NCBI GenBank assembly: GCA_021399435.1
Contig: JAJTUP010000047.1
Span: forward strand, 310,001-374,000
DNA: 64,000 nucleotides
Source of the DNA: Diaporthe sp. PMI_573
Lineage: Eukaryota; Ascomycota; Sordariomycetes; Diaporthales; Diaporthaceae
Reading direction: 5' to 3'
The position numbers were made by a program, and so were the translations under genes. The notes under the pieces were generated by a model. That model did not search any database. It was given only the letters and a program-made list of their open reading frames with translations, and was not told the origin of the DNA. Shown piece after piece: positions 1 through 11,200 of this stretch; position 1 is the first letter of the stretch; the number at the start of each line of letters is the position of its first letter.

Positions 1-333
1 AACGCATTCGGGGGCGGAATTACTCAATTACCTGCGATATCGGGCATTCAGCTGTCCGTTCCCTGCACGTCACTGCGAAAATCCTGGCACGCCTCATCAG
101 AGTTCCTTCGTCACCCGCAACACAACGTCACCCAATATCCTGCTTTACAGCACAATTTCAGCTCTGTTCATCTCGTACCGGTCTTGATAGAGTGTCCTCG
201 GCACGTTCTACTCCGTCGGTCGGTCGGGGGACTCGTTCTAGGTTTGGCGCAAGATCTCCCCAAAAGATCTGTCCCATCAAATCTTGGAGTCATTCAACTT
301 CTTTACCAGTCCGGCATCTCACTCACGCCGTAC
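1..333. other. Upstream flank, no gene seen
   Basis: No supported gene. The stretch is probably the 5' flank or leader of the zinc-finger gene that starts at 334. The same frame is open back to an ATG at 184, but the 50 residues that would add have no recognisable feature. Confidence 0.4.
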
Positions 334-1314
334 ATGGAGACCGCCCCCAAAAAACGCGCTCGAACCGAACGGGTTACTCCATCGAAGCGCGCATATGATC
401 GTGAGATACGAGCGTTGACAGATGACGAAAGACAACCCCGCAGTAAGCGCCGAACAAAAGCACCAGCACCTACGGAGTCCGCCTTTGCCTGCCCTTTCTA
501 CATCCACGATAGGGATAAGTACAGTCAATGTCTGCGTTACCAGGGAAAGCGTATAGCCGACGTACGGCTACATCTTCGACGAACTCATCGGCAGCCGGCG
601 TATTGTCCGAGATGTGGTTGCGTATTTAACGACTCTGATAGCCTGGGTGAACATCTCAGAACTAAAGATTGTGAAGCGGTGGTGCCCAAACCAGAACCTC
701 CCGGTATTACACCGGAACAAGAGAAACTCATGAATGATCTTAGTTCGAATCGGCAGATATCATTGAGTACGCGTAGCTCAGGTAGATGGTACCATATATG
801 GGATATCATCTTTCCCCAGTCGCCACAACCAGAATCACCATACGCGATAGAGAATCCTATCGTTCAGAAACTGTTGGATGTGCAGGGAGAGCTATTTAGC
901 TCTAAAAAATGGGAGGAACTTATTCCAGAATCTTCGCGACACTTATTAGAGGCGATGGATCCCTTACCGCGGCAAGTGTTCATTCGTGGCATAGTCGACA
1001 GATTTATTACGATGGTCGGGACTCATGACGACACCGGGGCTAGAGACCAAACCCGTAGCGATCGGAAATCACATGAGTCGTCAGCCGAGCATACGCCGTC
1101 GTGGCCCAACCACCAAGCATTCGCTACTGGAGAATTGCAACCTGATCATCGTCCACTGACCACCAAGATGCCAAATCCAGCAGACTTTCAGGATGAGTCT
1201 CCGCTGCTATTGTCAGAAGGGCCACTGGCAGTCGCTCCCCAAAGCAAGGGAGTCACGGTCTTACCTACGCGTTCAAAAACACCGGTATATGGCGAGTTTT
1301 CTCTTCGGGGTTAA
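334..1314 (+). CDS. C2H2-like zinc-finger family protein, intronless
   Basis: A 326-residue protein of a widespread but poorly characterised fungal zinc-finger family, probably nuclear and DNA-binding. The N-terminus is basic (PKKRAR, SKRRTK), consistent with a nuclear localisation signal. The core has the paired Cys/His pattern ACPFYIHDRDKYSQC, then HLRRTH, CPRCG and a final H-x5-C. After it comes a segment ending near WYHIWDIIFP, which matches the KWRDMFRICFP segment of the compound factor at 8257-11357, so two members of one family lie within 10 kb. The ATG at 334 was chosen because MET-APKKRAR fits a natural basic start; an in-frame ATG at 184 is the alternative. The target and pathway are unknown. 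Family assignment is by motif only. Confidence 0.7.
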   Translation: METAPKKRARTERVTPSKRAYDREIRALTDDERQPRSKRRTKAPAPTESAFACPFYIHDRDKYSQCLRYQGKRIADVRLHLRRTHRQPAYCPRCGCVFNDSDSLGEHLRTKDCEAVVPKPEPPGITPEQEKLMNDLSSNRQISLSTRSSGRWYHIWDIIFPQSPQPESPYAIENPIVQKLLDVQGELFSSKKWEELIPESSRHLLEAMDPLPRQVFIRGIVDRFITMVGTHDDTGARDQTRSDRKSHESSAEHTPSWPNHQAFATGELQPDHRPLTTKMPNPADFQDESPLLLSEGPLAVAPQSKGVTVLPTRSKTPVYGEFSLRG

Positions 1315-2798
1315 TTTGCCAGATACTTCTGAAAAGCAAGGATGATTCGCAAATTCTCAGCCTCCCTGTTTTTCGGGCCTTGAGTCTACATGCGTGAAAT
1401 TTGAGGAAAATCTCATCTCGATGGAGGAGGCTCCGTATTCTCATGTCAGAGCTACGACGCTCCGTATAACCTGTCGACAGCAGCTCTTTCGTGATGATTT
1501 GCTAGAGTTTTGTCTTTTCAGGGTGTTTACGGCGGAGCCAGAATTATTACTACCTAGGTAGACGAGTCTAGGTTAACTGTCGACAAATAAGAATACTTCT
1601 CAGAGGGGTCCTAAATCAAAGCACTTACCGGACGTCGATTACAATAAATTGACTTGACCAAAAAAAGAGGCTGTCTATCTGACGACCACGAGGCTGATAA
1701 GCCCCTCCACCATCTGCTTCACCCACGATCAGCCACGAGGCTGTCGATTAAACATCCGATCGTACAAACGAGCAGCTCTCGTCCTGTTTCCTGTCGTCAA
1801 TTCACTTGTACCGTCCATTCACTACTGTCCCAACCTTACGTCAGCCGTGACCTCGACGGCCCTGAATTGCCAACCACTTCCCATCTTCTTCTTCAACCAT
1901 CCAATCTCTGTTCAGGGTACGGCTTCCCGAAGGGGGTGGGGCTGGTCTCGGAATGGATGGGGACTGGCACAAGGTACAAAGTCACAGACATCTATTGGTC
2001 CTCAATTAAGGGATGGGAGGGGACACCCTACGGACACATAGGGAGCATTGAGGGGCTGGTTTGATCTCCAAATACGTACGTTTGTGTCCATATTACTGTA
2101 ATGAGACCAAATACTGCCCAGTTGTTGCGAGTTTGTCCAGTTTGTGCATAGCCGGAGCATGGTTACTGCAATGGATTCACTGGGAACATACTTATAAGGT
2201 TAAAAAGATCCTAGGGCTTCTGTTTTATAGAGCTCAAGGCGTGTTAGAGCTCTATTAGACTCTCGAGGTTGTGAGGACACAGAATGAATTCTAGAGTGGT
2301 TTCATCTACTTAGGCACCCCTCTAATTCAACCTTCCTGTACTCTGACATAGCTTTGAGGTCAGAATGTGTCTATGCTAAGGTAAATAAGGGATAAAGCTA
2401 ACACAGGATGTACCGTCTTGTCTAGGGCTGTGGATAATGCTGGTGTTTTGTGCTATAGCAGAACGGTGTAGGGCACTCTCTCGCAATGCATGCGACGGCA
2501 GTATGCATCGTCATCTTTCCCACATAACCTCGCAACCGCCTGTTTCCATAACGTTGAACCAGAAAAATTCCCAACTTCACAAGGTCACTGGTTTCCATAG
2601 ATTTTCCGACTTTCTTTTCATCCATGCTGTCACTGTCACGCTAGCACATAGCCGAAATCAAGCGTTTCCGTTTAACAATAATTTAACCCTTTGTTAGGTA
2701 GTAGACATTTTTGTTACTAATAAAGGAATAGAGTATTTTTTATTAAAGCCTATTTCCACAAGCACTATATATACCGAAAACGTATTTTTACAACCACA
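1315..2798. other. Intergenic, no gene seen; AT-rich right end
   Basis: No convincing coding sequence in either strand. The last 110 bases (about 2690-2800) are clearly AT-rich compared with the flanks and run into the chromodomain relic, which suggests decayed repeat DNA. A 12 bp palindrome CTACCTAGGTAG lies near 1551. Confidence 0.4.
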
Positions 2799-3122
2799 GA
2801 GCTCGAGAACAAAGAAGAATACGAGGTTGAAAAGATCCTCGACTACCGCGGAGAAGGACCACAGACAGAATACCTTGTCAAATGGAAAGGTTACGGCAAC
2901 GACAAAATCACGTAGGAACCACTGGAGAACCTCACGAACGCGCAGGCTCTAGCACCACGATTTTGATTAGATGAGCTGTACGAATTATTGTTACCGCCAC
3001 CCAACAACCTGCTGCCTGACATTTTCGTCGCAACCAACCACCACCTCGCCCAAAACAAATCTCGCGACAAAAGGCGGCCTTTCAGCCTGGGTGCCATAGG
3101 AATTTCTTTCTCTCCTATATAA
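2799..3122 (+). pseudogene. Chromodomain relic with premature stops
   Basis: One frame from 2799 reads as a chromodomain: EEYEVEKILDYRGEG, then EYLVKWKGYGNDKIT, a TAG stop at 2913-2915, then EPLENLTNAQAL. The TAG stands exactly where the conserved Trp of the W-E-P motif belongs, as expected from a TGG to TAG transition. A second stop (TGA, 2964-2966) follows, and the frame ends at 3122, overlapping the ATG of the next gene. Chromodomains of this type close the Pol protein of fungal chromovirus retrotransposons, so this is most likely the tail of an old element. A decayed stand-alone chromodomain gene, or a lost N-terminal part of the downstream gene, is the alternative. Confidence 0.65.
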
Positions 3123-4800
3123 TGGACGAGACGCGAACTCGCCCGGAGCTCTCGCGGGCAGAACTTCCGCCAAGTCGAGAAGAGCAAATTGCGACAGCCA
3201 CGACGTCACGAAAACGACAGCTCGACAGCGATATCGACGACGAACCTCTCGTAGAACGAGCGCGATTGACACGGAAGAACTTGGCCATCTTCGACAAGAT
3301 GGGCAAGAGGAAGTCCTCGGACCCCACAGACGGATCCGGATCAACCGGGACCATGTCGACGACGTTGCCAGGATTTGCGATCCAAGCCTATAGGAACGGT
3401 ATTCGTGGACCAACAAACTCTAAGCCGCCGACAAACCTCGAAGAAATCCAGGAACGGCACCGCCAATCCCGTGCAAGCCCTTCCCCTCCCGAACCGGAGT
3501 ACAAACGCTATGTTAGCAAAGTCCAGAGAGCCAAGAACGAAGCTACCCTGGTTGTCAAGACTAGCGGGCACATACTGAAAGAGTATGATGACGAGGGTTA
3601 TAGCCAAGTTTTCAACCAGTCGTTTACAGCCTTCCCAGACAACGTTGGCTTCAACGATGGCTTACCTGTGCCTCGGCCCGACTACATTGAAGGACTTGGG
3701 ATGGAAAAGTACAATCCGTTCCCTGTGGATAGGCATGTCGACGGCGCTGTCCTCTACAAATATGACCCCTTTTCCCTGACTCTGCCACACCTGGCTGGAG
3801 AATACAAAGGCCGCAACGGGAACATGGAAATCGCAAGACTGCAGAGCGCTTACGACGGAGCAGCACTGGTTTACGCTAGAAACCAAGCCCTTTCCTACAT
3901 GGGAAAATCGGATCCCCCAGGACACGCCGAAATCACAACATTCACCACAGACGGCACCAATCTCAACTTCTACGCTCATTACGCAACCCCATCAGCCGAC
4001 GACGAAAACGCGCTCGAGTACCACCAGTACCTCTACGCAACGGCAGAGGTGAAATTTACTCACCAAGGACACAAGGATGGACGAAAAGGCCTCAGAAACG
4101 CCCAAGATCACGCAAAGGAACAGTCGTACGCCCTGAGAGACCAGCTAAAAGAACGCTGGAAGCAACAACGCCGCACACTCCATCCCATCACCGAAGCAAC
4201 TCCCCTACTTGGGAAGAGCATATCCGACGATGTACCAAGGTAAACCGCCCCACTCCTGTGATCACTACTCCTCGAGGAAGTCAGAACTGACATCTCTGTG
4301 CAACCAGCCACTCTGAGTGTGTACGGCCACCCCTTGACTCCCTGTGCTCTCCGCGACGCAAGAGGCAACGTCTCTGTGCACAAGATTTAGAGTCGACGAA
4401 CGCTCATGAAGAAACGTACGAAGCGGAGACGAGATACTTCACTGGGTTCATTCCATCATCCTGCATTCAACAGATGATACGTGAGCCCCCTTCCGACGCA
4501 CCGTACCCATCACCCGCAGCTGGCGATACGCCATCCTCCACCCCAACTGCTGCTCTACCTGCTGCTCTACCTGCTGAGACGGGGCTATCAGTCCCCCCCG
4601 CCGACCGGGTGCCCTCCGACGGGCAACAGAAATCTGCACGTCCTCGCCGCCGCCGAGTCCAGAAGCGAAACACGCAAGATGAGGTACCAAGGCGGAGTGC
4701 CCGAATTCAGGAGCGCTATGGGCAAACTAGTGCCAGAGTCCAACAAGCCAGACAGGCGAGATGCAGCGTGATAAGTGGTCCAAAGAGGCGCACAAAATGA
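3122..4800 (+). CDS. Nuclease-like fungal protein (PD-(D/E)XK-type signature)
   Basis: A two-exon gene: exon 1 is 3122-4239, a 68 bp intron is 4240-4307 (GTAAAC..CCAG, branch CTGAC), and exon 2 is 4308-4800. Splicing joins two long open stretches into 536 residues. The core around residues 165-330 includes QSFTAFPDNVGFNDG, PRPDYIEG (Asp187), GEYKG (Glu227, Lys229) and ARLQSAYDGAALVYARNQ. D...E-x-K followed by a Gln in a helix is the layout of PD-(D/E)XK nucleases, so a nuclease fold is plausible but inferred. I believe this family carries a Pfam DUF label (DUF7924) but cannot confirm it. The C-terminal exon is basic, with PRRRRVQKR and RRSARIQERY. The chromodomain relic lies directly upstream and the gene sits in repeat-flanked DNA. 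Its role is unknown. Confidence 0.75.
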
Positions 4801-5497
4801 CATGGCGTGTGGAGTTGGACAATCTGGTGATAAGAGATCAGAGGTTGACTTCGAGACTACACCATTGCGCTAAGATTGCGCGCCGCTCAACTTCATGTCC
4901 GATCGGGTCCCGCTGCGACCTTGTGGCGGGGATATGAAGTGACAATAAGGTTCATGATAATCGATTTAGGTGCTGCAGGATTGTTTTTGGAACCAATCCC
5001 CGACCACCGTGGGAAAAGAGGCGGGGGTGCGCTTTTGATGGGCAGGCAAGGCGTCCCCTTACAACCAACAAGGCTGGGGTCGGCCGTCTGCTTAAGGAAT
5101 CAAATCAGTCTCTACCATTGAGAATATTCCAACAAACACCCCGACCTTTACAGAAATCTTGGAGTAGAGCTTGGTTGCTTACTACTCGCCCCGCAAAATT
5201 TTGCATCGCTATTCCAACTCTCAAGGCCGCAAAGGACGAGGGAGGATGGACGAGGGGGATGATGGGACGAGGGACGATGGTGGATGATGGCATGTCTGAC
5301 ACCGAGGTGGCACAGCCGCTTCAGCGACCAGCCAAGTTTGGCACCAAGGTAACAACATCATGCGTGACGGCCACTCTGGCCGCCAACCAAGTACATGTAA
5401 TTACTGAGGTAGCAAAATTGTCATCGAGGTGGCATCATTCGACGACGTAACAAACATGCCCCACCAACCTTCTCGCTTCCTAATGCAGCTTACAGTG
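4801..5497. other. Intergenic, nothing recognised
   Basis: Short open frames on both strands look non-coding: no domain, no consistent codon bias and no splice-linked extension. Confidence 0.4.
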
Positions 5498-6178
5498 TCA
5501 CTTTTGGCTGCTTTTGGCTTCTTGTGCCCTAAGTACCCTCGTCTCACCCATGCCTCGTATACAACGGGTATCCAGCAACCCTCGAGACTCAACTGATCCA
5601 CTCCTATCGAGCAATCCCCACACAGTATATTTAACTTCGATGATGGGGAGCTGTCCAACGGTCTTGGTATTACAAAGAGCCCTTCCCTGAGCCCACACCA
5701 GGTAATACCGCGAAATCCAGGAGGCGGAGGTGTAACGCTTTTGGCGAGATAAAATTTTCTGATGTTTTCTTTCTTTTTTTTTGGGGGGGGGGGACGTTCC
5801 TTTCTCTGCGTCGAAGCGAATGGGCGATGGAATTTGACATACACTCATTTGCATTCCACACCGCCAAAAACGCGCTACAGTAGTGACGCGGGCCGGCACG
5901 CCAGCAAAGTCGAATAATATTAGAAACAGGTCCACCAGTAGAGGATTAAATTTGACCTCACAGCTCCCTGCTGGTTCCTCTTCACTCAGAAGAAAAGGTG
6001 CGCTTTGTAATAAGATTGACCCTTGGATCAAGTCTCGCCATTGTCGACACACCCTGAGTGCTGAGGTAAGGAGGGTGCGCATGTCCAGGGAGAGAAGAAT
6101 GGGTTCGAGCAGCTCTGCTGGGGTGAGGGCTGGGCTGACAGAGAACTCGCACCCGCTGACACCGGACAAAGGTGGCAT
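5498..6178 (-). pseudogene. F-box protein, probably broken
   Basis: The N-terminal 70 residues hold a recognisable fungal F-box: ALTPAELLEPILLSLDM followed by RTLLTSALRVCRQWRDLI, then FNPLLVDLF, typical of this family. F-box proteins bring substrates to SCF ubiquitin ligases through Skp1. Downstream the frame crosses a T9-G11 homopolymer at 5774-5793 (read as PPPKKKERK on the minus strand), after which none of the three frames resembles the usual C-terminal half of these proteins. Total length in this frame is 226 residues, shorter than the few hundred residues usual for the family. Either the gene is truncated by decay at the homopolymer, or I cannot see a distant downstream exon. Confidence 0.6.
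5774..5793. repeat. T9-G11 homopolymer junction
   Basis: Nine T followed by eleven G on the plus strand, inside the broken F-box gene. Such tracts are prone to slippage and to sequencing error, so length should be checked before the gene is called dead. Confidence 0.8.
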
Positions 6179-6730
6179 TGGTGTGATGGTAGAACTGTGA
6201 GGTGGTGGGAATGTGGAAAGTGGTGCCCCGAAGTTGCGATTGAAATTGTACCGGTTTGAAGTAATGCAACTGGGGTTGTTCCTCGCAATTTATCAAGTCG
6301 CCAACGGGCTGTGGCTGCTGCCCATCGTGCAGCAGAGGTCCCACGACTGCACCGTGGAGAGAAGCGCTAACAGGTTGAAAAGCGCTCTGTACTTAAGTCA
6401 TGGGACTCGAAATGTCAACAAGCAGTATGGTGCCCAGGTGGGCTCAAGTCAGGCTGGACCAACTACTTAGTAGGCAGTCGACCTTGCACTGGACGAGAAT
6501 AACTTTGGAGCATACTCCTACTCTTCGGACGATATAATCCTGGGATAAGAGTATTTCTGGATAAGTATGGCGTTGACATATCACTTACGAATAATTTGAG
6601 AACATTGGAATAATTATGTCCCGACCATGTAGAATTTAATACCACTTGTCATCCATTTCGAGACAGTGCCCCGTAGGCAAGCTGGGCTTTCCCCCCATAC
6701 GGGCAAAGTGGTCGGTCAGGTGGCTATTTC
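6179..6730. other. Intergenic between F-box relic and oxygenase 3' end
   Basis: No supported gene. It should hold the 5' flank of the F-box relic and the 3' end of the oxygenase transcript; both are minus-strand genes. Confidence 0.4.
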
Positions 6731-7762
6731 TTACTTCCACAGACTTGCATAGACTACACGTTCTCCCTGGAAGGAATTCCGCGAATGAAGAGTCGTCCAA
6801 TTATCAACCAGCAGAACGTCACCGCGCTTCCATTCGAACGCAACAGCAAGCTCATGCATAATCTCCTGACACCTGCGCAGCACGTCCGCATCGAGCGGGC
6901 TGCCATCCCCAAAGACCACAGCTTTGCGTGGGTCGTTCCGCGCATCCTTCCAGCCCGTGAAAGCTGCCACAATACTGTTGAACCAGGACGTCTTCCCTGT
7001 CCGCGGGTCCTTCTTGGTGGCCGGGATGACGGCCGTCGTCGTCTTGAGCAGGTTCCCCTCGAGCCAGTCCAGCTCCATCCCCATATCCCCGCCGGCCTTT
7101 TCGGCGTCCTCCTTGGTCTCCACCGCGAAAGTGGACCTCCAGCCTCTCCCGATCGCGCTTGAAGGGTCATCGGCCTCCGGGAGGATCCTGATATACCTGA
7201 CGCCCTTTTGCTCCAGCTCCGAGACAAACTGCGGGAACTCTCCTCTGATCCGCTCGTACACCAGGTTGGAGAGCACAATGGGGGTCTCCCCGCCCTCCAG
7301 TGGCGCTTTCATGCAGTAGAAGAACAAGACGCCAGGGTAGGTCTTGCTCTGGGCCATTTCGTGGTGGAAGGGAATGAGCTGGTTGGCGGGGGACTCGTTT
7401 GCAGTGAAGACGGACCCGTACACCACCGACCGAGGTGCTGCCCCGCCAATGTACGGAAATTCAGCCAAGCCAAATGACTTGCATAGGGCATCGAAGTCTG
7501 CGGCCGTGGAAATCGGTGGGCAAAAGTCGCGTAGCAGGATGGCGCCGTGGGTCTTTGCTAAATCGACCAATCGCCTCTGATGTTGAGTGATCCACGCGGC
7601 GACAGCTTCAGTGGTGGAGAAAGCGTCTGTCGGCTTGGTAGGCTCAGGATCTCCGGGGGTGAGAACTAGCGGGAAGGAAACTGTTTTGCCATCGATATCG
7701 AAGTGCTTCTGAGGGGAGATGCGGCCGACTTGAGCCGGGCTTAGATCCGGGACGGCGGACAT
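6731..7762 (-). CDS. TauD/clavaminate-synthase-like Fe(II)/2-oxoglutarate oxygenase
   Basis: A 343-residue intronless enzyme of the TauD/TfdA superfamily, of the clavaminate-synthase-like branch. These enzymes use Fe(II), O2 and 2-oxoglutarate to oxidise small molecules; the substrate here cannot be told. The iron site is visible as PFHHEMAQ (His133-x-Glu135, the H-x-E variant) and a distal His326 in TTLHSRNSF, with Arg335 nine residues on as the likely 2-oxoglutarate anchor. GGETPIVLSN and RYIRILPEADD also fit the family. There is no signal peptide, so it is probably cytosolic. It is transcribed away from the zinc-cluster factor that starts at 8257, with about 495 bp between the two start codons, so shared regulation is possible but not shown. 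Confidence 0.9.
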   Translation of the reverse strand: MSAVPDLSPAQVGRISPQKHFDIDGKTVSFPLVLTPGDPEPTKPTDAFSTTEAVAAWITQHQRRLVDLAKTHGAILLRDFCPPISTAADFDALCKSFGLAEFPYIGGAAPRSVVYGSVFTANESPANQLIPFHHEMAQSKTYPGVLFFYCMKAPLEGGETPIVLSNLVYERIRGEFPQFVSELEQKGVRYIRILPEADDPSSAIGRGWRSTFAVETKEDAEKAGGDMGMELDWLEGNLLKTTTAVIPATKKDPRTGKTSWFNSIVAAFTGWKDARNDPRKAVVFGDGSPLDADVLRRCQEIMHELAVAFEWKRGDVLLVDNWTTLHSRNSFQGERVVYASLWK

Positions 7763-8256
7763 TCTGCCTGTTCGTACCGGGTCTTCGTGGCGCTTGGGAA
7801 GTTCAGACGATTAAAACCCTCAGAACAATTTACAGGCTGTGTTGTGCCCGCCGCCTCGTCAAAAGTCTTCATGGACGGGGGCATCGGCGATGGCGCAATT
7901 GGTAACGGAACGGGCCCGGGGCCGGAGCCGGGAGGGGGCTGGGATTGCGCCATCGGGCGGCATTTTCTCCGTCTTTTGAAATCATCGAACCAATTGAGAT
8001 GCAGTGCTACACGCCATTGGCCGACGCCCTGCATTGGTGCGCAGCCCAGCCTGCGGGGAGGGGGTGAGATGACCTGCCGCAGCCGCGGGTCACAGGGCGG
8101 ATTTGCGCAAAACGCTATTTTGGCCGCGACCCTTGCAATTGAGGCATAATATAAAAGTAATCGCGGCCCCAGATCATCCCGACCTGGGTAGGCTGGGGTC
8201 GTACGCTTTTCGACGACGCTGTGAAGAAGCCCTCGTTGGGTGTATTAACAGCGAAG
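7763..8256. promoter_or_regulatory. Divergent promoter region
   Basis: This 494 bp lies between the start codons of the oxygenase (-) and the zinc-cluster factor (+). A TATAAAA box lies at 8150-8156 on the plus strand, about 100 bp before the ATG at 8257. No other site can be named with confidence. Confidence 0.55.
8150..8156 (+). promoter_or_regulatory. TATA box
   Basis: A perfect TATAAAA in the sequence CATAATATAAAAGTAAT, placed 101 bp before the start codon of the zinc-cluster gene. A transcription start about 30 bp downstream would leave a leader of roughly 70 bp. Confidence 0.5.
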
Positions 8257-11200
8257 ATGGGCAACCTCCACGACATTGCCGCCGACATGCACGCGGAAAA
8301 GCGAGGGTCGGTGCTCGGAGCGAATGACTATGATCGATCCAAGACGGCGGCGACTGAGCACCCGGCCAAGCAGCGTCAAGCTCGTACATGCAAGCCGAGA
8401 AGCAAACCAGGATGCCTTACCTGCAGGTAAGTTCATGGATTCAATCAAGTCCCTCCTGAGACCTCGGTCAACGACAAGCGAAGCTGAGTCGTCGTTGTAG
8501 GAAACGGAAGAAGAAGTGCGGCGAGGAGAAGCCCGAATGCATTGAGTGCATCCGCAACGGGGTTATATGTGCTGGCTACCTCCCGCCCTCAAAACCACCA
8601 AGATCCTTTCAAGATGTCGACGCAGCACCAGGGAGTCCAGGCTGCCAAGGTAAGCCGCCTTTCGGGTTGGTGGTGGGGTCCATCGCCTCACCATGATATA
8701 CCTCATTCACGCTCCAGGGTCCCTTCTCACTCATTTGGCCTTCTAGACATACTTCACGCAGATATTAATGCTCAGGCGCTGAAGACTCGAGGGCCGGGGG
8801 GGCTTGCTGTTCGTCCATCGCAAGAAAACACCATTTTCCGCCAGACCAGCATGGATGATTCTAGACAGCGTCTGAAGTATGACGTTTGGAACAAATCGTC
8901 ACCACCGGTTCCAATTCCCGGTAAACTGTCGCCGAATGCGTTGGGGAGATTGGGCGTAAGCACATCGATGGTGGAGAGCACAGACGTGCTTCTGTCGCAG
9001 TCCCTCCTTGAGCAGTGCCGACTTGATGAGAGCCCCGGAAGCATTAGCCCGAGGTCCAGCGAAGCAAGTTGGAAGTCGAGGTGGTGGTCCGATGCTGCAA
9101 ATAGCAACAAGACGTCCCTCTCGACTTGGGTCTCATCCGTGGGGCAATCCCAGCCCGCTGAGACACGCGATCGCGACGACCATGAGAATCTGGCACAGAA
9201 GGACCCGAAGTTTGCCAAACAGCAGACAGCTACACAGAGGTGCTGGAGCCATGTCTCGGCCTTGTCCGCTATGCTTGGGAGCGTTCAAGGCCCGGAGCCC
9301 CTCTGTCCCCCAAAACACGACATTTGGGCCCTGATGGCAACAGCGAGGAAGTTCCAGCCCTGCTTGGGCAAGCTCGGCCGCTGCTCAGGGCAGGGTAACA
9401 GGAAACTCCAGAGCTGTCCGAACCCCCGGACCCAGAGGATCCTAGATGAAGTGGCCCTGAGCCCCAGCAGCGCCTCCAAGCCTGTCACCATTCCAGCGTC
9501 AAAGTCGTCCCTCGGTCGCCCTGTTCGAGCGGGCGAGTCAACGGACACGTCGTACCCCAGTTCTGACCAGACGGCGGCCATGAAAACGTCGTGTAGCAGC
9601 AGCTCTTCTCCGGGTCTGCTCTCGTGCGAAGAGCGGAAAAGGGCTCTCCTAGATCGACTCATGGAGTATTTCTTCGCGGAGCTCGTGAGGGGCCGAACCA
9701 ACGGAGGCCGAGCAGGATGCTCTACAGGACCAATCACATCCTCCACAGCTGGTAATTCAAGCCGCCAGGGTTCAGACCCACAGAACGGGCCATCGAGGAA
9801 GGGCAAACGACCCGCCAACAACGACGAGCGCGGAGGCTCTGACAACGAAGAAAATGAGGCCCCAAAACCCAAGAAGGCCAAGAGCGAGGAGGCCGAGGTG
9901 AGGAGGCTCGCCTGCCCCTTCTTCAAGAGGAACCCGCACAGGTACAAGGACCAGAGCAAATGTGTTGGCCCAGGGTAAGCAGCTTTTGGATGCAATCTTT
10001 GACCCTCCAAGAACACAAACATACCCCATCTTTAGCCTATACGACAAAGACTTTTCGGGCCGCAGGTTTTGTTGAGACAGGCTTTGACCACCTTGTGGCT
10101 CACTCCTCGCCGTATTGGCATGAAGCTTCTGTTCTGGCTCTTTGGCGACTGACTCTGAATGCTGTAGGTGGATGACTGTGCACCGCCTAAAGGAGCACCT
10201 CTACCGGCGGCACATGCTGCCCATCCACTGCTATAGGTGCCGGGAGGTCTTCCTAAACGACCGGCTCCTGCAGCTACACTCGCGGTCAAAGACGCAATGC
10301 GCGGTGCGCGACGATGCGTCGGGGGAGCAGGAGCTGTAAGCAGTTTTTTGGATACAATCTTAACCCCTTCAAGAAGGAATCTCTCCTATTCTGTGGCCTA
10401 GCCTCAGAAGACTTATTACGCTAGTGGATTGAGTCGAGATAGGCTATGGCCACGCTGTGGCCCTTTTTATCTCCCCTTTTTGTGTGAAACCACTCCCTTG
10501 GTGCTCTGATAGCTGACCCCGAATGCTGCAGTCAGGGCATCGACGCGACGCAGTTAAAGCTTCTTCGCAGCAGGCGGCGCACAGACAAGAGCGAGGGGGA
10601 CAAGTGGCGTGACATGTTCCGGATTTGCTTCCCGGCTGACGCACCGGACAGTATACCCACGCCGTGGTTCGAGCTGCCGCTGGCCTGGGGAGGGGAGCTC
10701 GGGGGTTACACGCCTGGCTCGCCGGCGTCAGATATCGCGCGGTACGAGGAGTTCCTCCGCCGGGAGCTGCCCAGACGCGTCAGGGGCGAGCTGGAGGTGC
10801 GCATCGAGCACGAGCTTAGCCCCGTGGAGGAGAGCCTCAAGCATCAGCTTGTGGATATTGTGAGGGACATGCAGCAGAGATTGTTTGCGGACTTCAGGAG
10901 GTTGCAGGGCGAGGTGCCCCCTGTGCCCCCTCAGAATGAGGAGGCCACTGGTAATGAGAAGCCGGTAGGGGAGGATGGTGGCGATGTGAAGGGCAAGGAA
11001 AGAGCTACGGCGTTGGAGTCGCCCGAGGACCTGGTCATGGAGACGTCAACCTCCGGGGCTTCCTCTGACGGCCCCGCCCACGAAACACCGGCCATCACCG
11101 CTGGCTGGGCCACTGCTCAGCCGATCGATATGTATCGGCAGCCGCAGCCGTTATTGGATGGTGTGCCCAGGTTTGACGGGGTGATATTTGACCTCGGCCA

